Shown: one piece after another, positions 56,776 to 64,000 of the stretch
Numbering within the stretch: position 1 is the first letter of the stretch
Layout of the letters: each line of letters starts with the position of its first letter
Assembly: GCA_014843695.1 (NCBI GenBank)
Contig: CM026403.1
Location: 44,485,516 to 44,549,515, forward strand
From: Archivesica marissinica
Lineage: Eukaryota > Mollusca > Bivalvia > Venerida > Vesicomyidae
Length of the DNA: 64,000 nt
Direction of reading: 5' to 3'
Program-made: the position numbers and the translations under genes
Notes under the pieces: generated by a model
What the model was told of the DNA's origin: nothing
The model's input: only the letters and a program-made list of their open reading frames with translations
Databases searched by the model: none

Positions 56776-57565
56776 TGCCAATTTAAATCAGTGTTTATAA
56801 GAGGATATTTGTTTGTTTCAGTGAATTATCGAACTGTATAGCATAAGTTGCGCTGCAGACGGGTAATATCGCCATTGCATATTTCGTTCGTATTTAAAGC
56901 GACACTACATCGGTGAAAACGCAAATGTCTGCAGAATGTAATTTGCTATTATATGGTATAATTTTCTTTTTCCAAATAGTTGCCTAAAAAAACGCTTTTA
57001 TCATGAATAACACGTGGTATGGTATATATTTACCGTGATAATTCACATGTGTGTCTATGCATATTTATTTGTAGACTAATCTTAGTTAAATTATCTCTAA
57101 TCGAAAGTATCGCGTGTTTAGTATTGAATCCAATGACAAACAAACGTCAAATCAAGAGCGTGGATATCCCGTTATATGAAATCCTACTTTCACTTTTGAA
57201 AGGTTGTATACAATAAAACACTGTTTATTGATTCAATGTTCGTGTTCGAATGTATTCAGAAGAATGTGTAGTAGCTATGCATTCATATATGAAAATGCAT
57301 TTTATTTGCATTTTACGATGTAATGTCGCTTTAACTAATGTAATAACTATGTTAATACGCACTCTCTGTATTCATACGCTCTGTAAGCAAAACAAGGACC
57401 CAGCATGACATCGCAATTCTGGATTGTGTCTACATGCAATTGAACCGAACCTAATTTTGTTGAAATTACCATTTGTAAATTACTTCCCATTAAAATCATG
57501 AATAACATTTGTAAATAGTGGTTTACAAAAGTTAACACTAGGATAACTTTGCATATGAATTATTA
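56776..57565 (+). other. Transporter intron 2, middle part
   Basis: AT-rich, with no recognisable exon or repeat. Confidence 0.35.
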
Positions 57566-57788
57566 CCAGAGGACACAGAAAACAAACACCTACATTATAT
57601 GGTTATTATTACATGAACACGAAATACGAAGGATTCCATCAAAGATATATCATATCGTTATTACAAAACAAAAAACTGAACAATTAAAAATATTCCAAAA
57701 TGTTTAAAACTATGTACTTATATAGTTATTGTTTTTCATTTAGATACAAACACACTTATCCGAAGTGTGCGTTTTCTATGTCCTCTAG
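57566..57788. mobile_element. TA-flanked MITE, relative of 27934-28187
   Basis: Left end ccagaggacacagaaaac, right end gcgttttctatgtcctctag, flanked by TA. The interior (cgaaatacgaaggattccat, ttccaaaatgtttaaaacta) matches the other copy closely. It has a single right terminus. Confidence 0.75.
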
Positions 57789-57863
57789 TATAGTATTATT
57801 TTTACAGCTGAAGTAAAGAAAACGCATTTATAGACTAACGTGTTCTTGTTATATCTATTTAAG

Positions 57864-58139
57864 GCATTGGTGCGGGAGCACTACATTATTGTGGAAATAC
57901 TATACTTGGTCCGCATTTTGATGACAGGTGGCGCCCCATAGCAATGACGATATCCAATGCTGGCATACCATTGGCTACTCTTACTCTACCTTCTATTATG
58001 ACGTTATTAATAAAGGAATTTGATTGTAGGACGACATTTATGGTTCTTAGCCTCTTGTCGCTAATTGGAATACCTGCGGCGCTGACTTTCTTTCCACCAG
58101 AAACCGAAGAAACATTTAAGAGAGCATCAAATGAGACAG
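57864..58139 (+). CDS. Transporter exon 3
   Basis: Acceptor tatctatttaag before 57864, donor ACAG|GTGAAG at 58140, 276 nt, phase 1 at both ends. It encodes the TM4-TM6 region (GIGAGALHYCGNTILGPHFD, then RPIAMTISNAGIPLATL, then TTFMVLSLLSLIGIPAALTF) and the start of the central cytoplasmic loop (PPETEETFKRA). The residues are in the family's usual order. Confidence 0.82.
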
Positions 58140-58184
58140 GTGAAGCGATTATAAGATAATATAATTGTTTATACGTTAATTACA

Positions 58185-58640
58185 GAACATATCTTTTATT
58201 TCACACAATACATGTACAGAACATGCAACTATGAGGTATTACAATAAACAAGACATACAAACGAGGCTACAAAACAAAAACACAAAGCAGAATATATCAA
58301 TCGTCAAAGTGAATAAATATTTCCAATAGTATTTTTAGTTATAGACACAAATAACACAAATTTGGAAAACTAGTATTCCTGTTACATTCTTGTATTCAAC
58401 ATTATTATCATATTAAACTTACATACTTTCTGAAATTCTGAACTAAGTTTGGTGCAAATTAGTTTCTCCAATTTAAGCATAATTGGGCGTCGAAAATACA
58501 TTGGTTTAATATATTGTCTTCTTTCATTTGTAAATTGTTCACATTCAAACAAATAGTGAAATTCATCCCCAATTCTGTTTCTACAAGAGTTACATGTTCT
58601 TTCATTTATTGGTGTTCTTGACCAGTTTCCTGTTTCTAGT
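58185..58640 (-). mobile_element. LINE 3' fragment, minus
   Basis: The minus strand encodes TCNSCRNRIGDEFHYLFECE followed by RRQYIKPMYFRRP, the C-terminal Cys/His segment of many non-LTR RT proteins (about 58430-58640). A 3' UTR follows, ending gaaataaaagatatgttctg. The 5' part is missing. Confidence 0.7.
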
Positions 58641-58653
58641 GGTAATCGATGGT

Positions 58654-59062
58654 TTATTGTTCAAAATAATGTCTATAATGCCGAGTACACCGTTCGATTG
58701 CTAGTAGTTCATTGCGAGTGGTACAGTATGTGCGCTGCTCTTTAGTCAGCGCATAACTACCACACGCAACTACGTTCTCCTCCCCTTTTTGTATCTGCGA
58801 TAGCTCTGCGCCGATTGTGAGATCAGACGCATCACAATCCAGAACGAACTCGCCTTCTTGCATTGAAAGTGCCAGGATGGGTGGGCTAGTTAAAGCCCGC
58901 TTAAGCTTAACAAAGGCATCCTGTTGTTCGTCATCTCACTTGAAGTTGGGTTTCCCCATCACTGTGTTGAGCGGCTCTGCATGCATGTTTGGAGAACTAT
59001 TTTACAGTTTAAGTTTCTGTGGTAATTAGCCAATCCCATAAAGCGTTCCACGTGTTTACCAC
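58654..59062 (-). pseudogene. Gypsy RT/RNase H fragment
   Basis: The minus strand reads VERFMGLANYHRN (end of RT), then after a break QQDAFVKLKRALTSPPILAL, FVLDCDASDLTIGAEL and YALTKEQRTYCTTRNELLA (RNase H). It resembles the PHD-Gypsy pol at 34080-34300 more than the Gmr1-like one, but is clearly diverged. At least one deletion or frameshift and a stop are present. It is in transporter intron 3. Confidence 0.8.
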
Positions 59063-59244
59063 ACGTGTGCCAATTAGACACTACTAATTAAAGTATTTTA
59101 ATAGTATTAATGGATCGGGATCATTTTATTTTAACGGTACCTGGTGTAATCCAAATACAGGTAAATCAGGAATAGTATCCGATAATTGGCGTTAATTTGT
59201 ATATTTTCGTATTCATAAATTTAAATGCGTTGATTTATTTTATA
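59063..59244. other. Intronic, nothing recognised
   Basis: No feature. Confidence 0.3.
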
Positions 59245-59330
59245 ACCGATTCATGGTCTAGTGGATAGTTTATCCGGCTTGCAATATTATTGTCTTTGTG
59301 TGGTGTAGATTCGAACCACTTTTTCAAAAA
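59245..59330 (+). repeat. tRNA-like SINE head
   Basis: A-box-like tcatggtctagtggatag and B-box-like gtgtagattcgaaccac, spaced as in a tRNA. No body family recognised. Confidence 0.45.
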
Positions 59331-59955
59331 CGTTTTTTTGTTGTTGTTTTTGTTGTTGTTTATTTATTTAGATTTGTTTGTCTTTCTTTTTTATTATGTG
59401 TACATGACATATAATTATACAGATGTTCATCAACGTGCATTGTCAGTGTCTGAGTAGTCATCCTACTCACGTGCGGTGTCTGTTCCCTCCTCATCACTGA
59501 CCTCAATAATGAACCGCTCACAAGCTTGTTCCACTGCAATATCGGTCTTACGAAATCGCTCATCTGCCTCTCTTTTCGTTTCATTCTCATTGCACGATGT
59601 TACTAGGTGTAATCTAATATGACACCAATTTCAAATATACTCGGTATTAGTGCACGAGAAAATCATGTTACAAATATATTTACTTGTGCATTCCTTCTCC
59701 AGGTAAAGACATATGGTTGTCAAAAATAACAAAATACTCAAAGTCCAGGTTTCGATCCATGACAGAAATATTACAAAGCACATGTTTCATTCACTAGAAC
59801 ACTTAGCTACTTGATTCAAATTTGCGATATTAAATATAAATCGTACCAAAATATGAATAAAATCCATAGTATTTTCAAGAGTGAATTATTTCTGAACTAT
59901 AGTGAGCATGCATGCACGGACGCACTGACAGGTGTAGCACTGCACGCTCACATGA
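59331..59955. other. Intronic non-coding
   Basis: A TTG-rich run at 59335-59370; otherwise nothing recognised. Confidence 0.35.
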
Positions 59956-60440
59956 ACGTCTTACTGGTCATTGTTTACATGTACGTCGTACTGGTCATTG
60001 TTTACATGTACGTCATACTGGTCATTGTTTACATGTAGGTCTTACTGGTAATTGTGTACACGTGCGTCATACTGGTCATTGTGTACATGTACGTCTTACT
60101 GGTCATTGTTTACATGTACGTCATACTGGTCATTGTTTACATGTACGTCTTACTGGTCATTGTGTACATGTACGTCATACTGGTCATTGTTTACATGTAC
60201 GTCATACTGGTCATTGTGTACATGTACGTCATACTGGTCATTGTTTATATGTACGTCTTACTGGTCATTGTTTACATGTACGTCATACTGGTCATTGTTT
60301 ACATGTACGTCATACTGGTCATTGTGTACACGTGCGTCATACTGGTCATTGTGTACATGTACGTCTTACTGGTCATTGTTTACATGTACGTCATACTGGT
60401 CATTGTTTACATGTACGTCATACTGGTCATTGTTTACATG
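59956..60440. repeat. 27-bp minisatellite inside LINE 3' UTR, 18 copies
   Basis: Core tactggtcattgtttacatg, then tacgtca or tacgtct. Sequence to its right (tttcattgtgctattt, then ctctcgttaaataaag) is LINE 3' UTR. The unit closely resembles actggttactgtttacatg of that UTR (9217-9236). Frames stay open on the plus strand because the period is nine codons. Confidence 0.95.
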
Positions 60441-60540
60441 TTTCATTGTGCTATTTGCTGAAAGCGTCAGGGTAAATTGACTAAATAGTTCTCTCGTTAA
60501 ATAAAGTCTTTATTATGTATATTATTATTATTATATATCT
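60441..60540 (+). repeat. LINE 3' terminus
   Basis: tttcattgtgctatttgctg, gttctctcgttaaataaag, tctttattatgtatatt and (ATT)n. Confidence 0.7.
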
Positions 60541-60707
60541 CTCACCATGTTTTGACTGACGGGGTATACATAGTATGCACCCCATACCATAATCCTGGAC
60601 CCGAACATCTTAATATTATCGCACTGTTATCGTATGTTTGTGTGGTATGTTCGTTCATTAATTGTTTTAGTAAACGTCACAAATGTGTAACAAATTCGTA
60701 CAATGTA
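60495..60707. repeat. 213-bp direct repeat, copy 1
   Basis: Matches 62750-62962 with two differences by eye. It starts exactly at the shared tail cgttaaataaagtctttatt and includes ctcaccatgttttgactgac and ggggtatacatagtatgc. Confidence 0.9.
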
Positions 60708-60935
60708 ATCCAGGGATCGCAGGTTCGATCCCCCGTCTGACCATAATAAAATTCTTTCAGATGGGACATTAAACCGAGGTCTTGCACGTAAAAGAACCAG
60801 AGGAGTCTCTGGAATGGGTCTCTGTCTGTATCATTGCACTATCCTCCAAACTCTAAAATGACTAATCTCTTCAGGAGGCGTCGCTCATATGAGTAACGGT
60901 AGCGACGATAAATAAACGTAAAACACACACACGCT
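60708..60935 (+). repeat. SINE-B, 5'-truncated
   Basis: Starts inside the tRNA head (atccagggatcgcaggttcg) and runs to cgataaataaacgtaaaaca. Confidence 0.8.
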
Positions 60936-61718
60936 GCTGTCTGTCACACCTTGTAAGTATCTATTAGGTATGCAATAACCATGCAAACGTTAGCCTTTTG
61001 GCGAATTAGGCACCCACTATAAATACAGTATTTCATTACGTCACTCATTGTGTGACAGTCGCCCAAATGCATTTATGCGGTGGCGACATTAAAGCAGCAT
61101 TACATCGTATGAAATAAAAGATATTTGAAAAATTCAAATTATGCTTACATTATACTTTGTATGCTTATGTTCATTTGGTAAACATTGTTTTTTTTTGCGA
61201 TAAAACAAACTCGAAACCGAAAGTAGGACTTTCCGAGTCGATCGGTCACGCACTTGTTTACAAACGGAACGCATCGTCCGCACTTGTTTACATTCGGAAT
61301 GCATCGTTCCCATTTGTCCCACGTTGTCTTTTTAATTAAATTACTTGATATGTTGAATCATACCTCTGTTAGGAACATTTCTACATCCCCGCGAGTGGTT
61401 CAACATTAGAGGAAGATAGATAGTCTTTCATGTTCAAAATATATACGTTGTTTTCTACATCCTCTGTTGTTTCACGCATGCGCGCTGTGCGTGTTTACAT
61501 TCCGTGTGTTGATAAACAAATTCGCGTATACGACGGTTTAAATGTATTGGAATTGTATCGTTTCTAAGCGACTATTTCGATTTTTGTAAACACACACATA
61601 TTAGTATTTATATTTTACCCAAAACATCCTTTATTACGATGTAATGCTGCTTTAAATAAACTTATTAGTCAGTCATTCACTCATTGTACACATGATTATA
61701 ATTCAATTTTCATTACAG
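60936..61718 (+). other. Transporter intron 3, right part
   Basis: No repeat family or exon recognised. tcgcacttgtttac-type motifs occur twice near 61250 and 61280. Confidence 0.35.
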
Positions 61719-62078
61719 ATAAACCAAGTCTGAAGGCGTCTGTCATAAAGCTTGTAAAAAATATCAACTATATGCTGTTCCTCGCTGCTTCTGTTCTCAC
61801 TGCTTTCGTCCTATTCATACCTGTAACATTTCTGCCAGACATTATGCATGAATTCAATCGAAGTTCCACGGAGGTGACTGTTTGTGTGATGACTCTGGGA
61901 TGTGGTGACTTGATTGGAAGGCTACTGTTTGGATATCTAGCACACAAGATGCCGAGCTATATAGCATTCCTTCACGGATTTGGCTACATGCTGTCCGGAA
62001 TTAGTGCGTTAATGATCATCTTTGCAAGGTCGTTTACATCGTCTATTCTACTGTCAGCGCTTACAGGGCTAGGCTCAG
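61719..62078 (+). CDS. Transporter exon 4
   Basis: Acceptor tttcattacag before 61719, donor CTCAG|GTACAT at 62079, 360 nt, phase 1 at both ends. It encodes the end of the central loop, TM7 (MLFLAASVLTAFVLFIPVTF), TM8 (VMTLGCGDLIGRLLFGYLA) and TM9-TM10 (GYMLSGISALMIIFARSF, then LSALTGLGSG). The D-x-x-G-R motif after TM8 is typical of monocarboxylate transporters. The following exon is not in the window. Confidence 0.85.
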
Positions 62079-62403
62079 GTACATGTACACATTTGTTAAC
62101 ACGTTCAAGAGTAAATTCACAGGAGCTGGGCCAATAAATATTCTTTACGATTGTTTATAAATGTTGGAGATTAGTGATGAATGCGTCCCACAACATATCC
62201 AGAAACTATAACAAAGATTACTACAGACAAGTATACAATTGTGACGAATGCTCACCACATTGCATACAACACAAATATGTGAACCTTTTTAAGATTTCGC
62301 TATTAGTTGCGATGGTTTCATAAAATGTGATACTTCATCATTTAGCACGAATTTATTCTAGAAGTATTTCGCAAAGATATTTAGTTTCTTCACTTAAAGA
62401 TCT
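62079..62403 (+). other. Intronic, nothing recognised
   Basis: No feature. Confidence 0.35.
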
Positions 62404-62510
62404 GGGCCCCGTTTTATCAACAACGTTGATCGCATGTCGGTCTTATCTTAAGACCGCTACTTGCGACGTTTCCTGCGACAATCGTACGACCGTTGATAAA
62501 ACGGGGCCCT
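62404..62510. mobile_element. 107-bp MITE with GGGCCCCG ends
   Basis: Left gggccccgttttatcaac and right gttgataaaacggggccc are perfect inverted repeats. The interior contains further self-complementarity (gtcttatcttaagac). Confidence 0.7.
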
Positions 62511-62549
62511 GGAGTAAGTATCGGCATTGCATCTATGGATAATGTGACC

Positions 62550-62760
62550 TCCATGACAGAGTGGTTAAAGTAGTAGATTTCAAATAATTTGCTCCTCGCC
62601 GTTGTAGGTTCGAATCCCACAGGGTGTGTCGAATTATTGCATGTGAGTAAGCTATCCAGCTGGTTTACGGTAGGTCGGTGGTTCTATTCGTGTGTCCGTC
62701 TGTGCCTGAATACTGCACCCAGGATCTTCATCCACCAATAATAGAGTCCCGTTAAATAAA
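62550..62760 (+). repeat. SINE-C with LINE-like tail
   Basis: tRNA-like head ccatgacagagtggttaaag and B box gtaggttcgaatccc; body gctatccagctggtttacgg; then it ends in gttaaataaagtctttatta, the same terminus as the window's LINE. Confidence 0.75.
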
Positions 62761-62962
62761 GTCTTTATTATGTATATTATTATTATTATATATCTCTCAC
62801 CATGTTTTGACTGACGGGGTATACATAGTATGCACCCCATACCATAATCCTGGACCCGAACATCTTAATATTATCGCACTGTTATCGTATGTTTGTGTGG
62901 TATTTTCGTTCATTAATTGTTTTAGTAAACGTCACAAATGTGTGACAAATTCGTACAATGTA
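62750..62962. repeat. 213-bp direct repeat, copy 2
   Basis: See copy 1 at 60495-60707. Differences: tattttcg for tatgttcg, and gtgtgaca for gtgtaaca. Confidence 0.9.
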
Positions 62963-63059
62963 TGTGATATATTCCCACGTAGTATTCACTGCGTGTGAAG
63001 AATTCGCACGTATTCCTAACTGGTGTGAGTCATTCGTTTTTTTGACTAAGGGTTCAACA

Positions 63060-63350
63060 TTTTTTTCAACGTTTATTTATCGTCGCTACCGGTTGCCCAT
63101 ATCAGCGACGCCTCCTGAAGATATTAGTAATTTTAGATTTTTGGAGAATAGTGCAATGATACAGACAGAGTCCCATGCCAGAGTCTCCTCTGGTTCTTTT
63201 ACATATACGGTGTACAGCACCGACAAGAGACCTCGGTTTAAAGTCCCTTCTGAAAGACTGTTAATTTTATTAGGGTCAGAAGGGGGATCGAACCTGCTAT
63301 TCCTGGATTACCAGTCCAGCGTGTTACCACTGGACTACATATCCGTTTAT
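63060..63350 (-). repeat. SINE-B, full-length, minus
   Basis: Reverse complement of the family: cgtcgctaccggttgcccat, ccgacaagagacctcggttt, gggatcgaacctgctattcc, and gtgttaccactggactac (tRNA head). Confidence 0.82.
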
Positions 63351-63938
63351 GGGTTCAACATCGAGTGCGCTATGAGTTTATATAGGTATGCCCTCTTCCA
63401 CGACAGCACTGTTTGTGAGGTACCAAAATAACGTGTTGAGTCTACATCCGACGTGTAAATTTCACGTCTATTTTTAAAAAATGTATGCGAGTGATTGTCA
63501 CAGTAATGAAAACTAAAAGTGATCTTAGCACATCAATTTCTTGGCTATGATGATTTGCTGTGGAGAATATAAATCTATTTTGTATTTCAGTTATTTATTG
63601 GCGAATAAAACATGGTTTGGAGGATTTAACCCAGTCCGTGGGCCTAAGTGGTTTATTCCTGCTCTCAGAGTGACATACCGTGCTTTATTGGACTATAATA
63701 AACGCAAATACAAATATTATTTACATTCCAACATAACCAAAATATCTAAAAAGAACAAACACTAGTTGGTGTTATTTTTCAGAAAAGGCATATGACGTCT
63801 CAAAACTACATACCATGTTTATTGCAGATGTAAACATGGTACATTTCCTTTTTTGCGCATAACAGACAAAATGGCGAACTATGTTAAAATGGGAAACAAA
63901 TACATGTAAGAAATAGGGCAAGGCCTCCTTTTTACAGA
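63351..63938. other. Transporter intron, nothing certain
   Basis: A plus-strand frame at 63541-63765 follows a good acceptor-like ttttgtatttcag but does not encode transporter-like sequence. It may be chance or an element fragment. Confidence 0.35.
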
Positions 63939-64000
63939 CGGATCTGTAGTTCAGTGGTAACACGATGGACTGGTAATACAGAGATCGCAGGTTCCATCCC
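63939..64000 (+). repeat. SINE-B head, cut by window edge
   Basis: acggatctgtagttcagtgg, then gatcgcaggttccatccc. Confidence 0.75.

Noticed and set aside
59912..60480. Three overlapping repetitive frames
   Set aside because: By-product of a 27-bp array inside a LINE 3' UTR.
63541..63765. Candidate fifth transporter exon after an acceptor-like site
   Set aside because: The translation lacks membrane character and does not match the expected TM10-TM12 region.

Overview
The window is animal nuclear DNA. It contains split genes with GT/AG introns, tRNA-derived SINEs, non-LTR and Ty3/Gypsy retrotransposons, Tc1-type and MITE-like DNA transposons, and very many minisatellites. Nothing looks bacterial. 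The mix of families suggests a marine invertebrate, most likely a lophotrochozoan such as a mollusc. That is an inference; no diagnostic marker gene is present.

Two host genes are only partly contained. (1) On the minus strand, a SWAP70/DEF6-like gene has its first two coding exons at 11972-12082 and 8196-8760; the PH-domain exons must lie left of what I can identify, probably outside the window. (2) On the plus strand, a monocarboxylate-transporter-like MFS gene (SLC16 type) has four exons at about 51772-51976, 54837-54980, 57864-58139 and 61719-62078. All its introns are phase 1, and it continues past the right edge.

Most of the rest is mobile or tandemly repeated. An almost complete Ty3/Gypsy retrotransposon (16310-23613) sits inside a 33-bp minisatellite with an ATGT target duplication. 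Its integrase lies upstream of reverse transcriptase, the Gmr1-like order. A second, unrelated Gypsy pol (32456-36375) ends in a PHD finger. It is followed by an accessory region encoding a C2H2-like finger (36384-37905) and a TatD-family nuclease with all expected metal ligands (39531-40628), then a polypurine tract and an LTR-like end at 40988. A 1.6-kb element carrying a decayed transposase is nested in the accessory region. An apparently intact Tc1-type transposon lies at 30555-32067.

Minisatellites occupy roughly 18-19 kb, with unit sizes of 19, 23, 26, 27, 29, 33, 34, 41, 44, 57 and about 119 bp. Several visibly grew inside a transposon: the 34-bp and 57-bp arrays lie in two copies of one TIR element, and a 27-bp array lies in the 3' UTR of a LINE. 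A gap of exactly 1000 N (46113-47112) separates the 27-bp and 44-bp arrays, and sequence quality just right of the gap looks poor.

The most interesting region is 32456-41340, a retroelement that appears to combine a histone-reader-like integrase with a nuclease accessory gene in the position where other elements may carry env.
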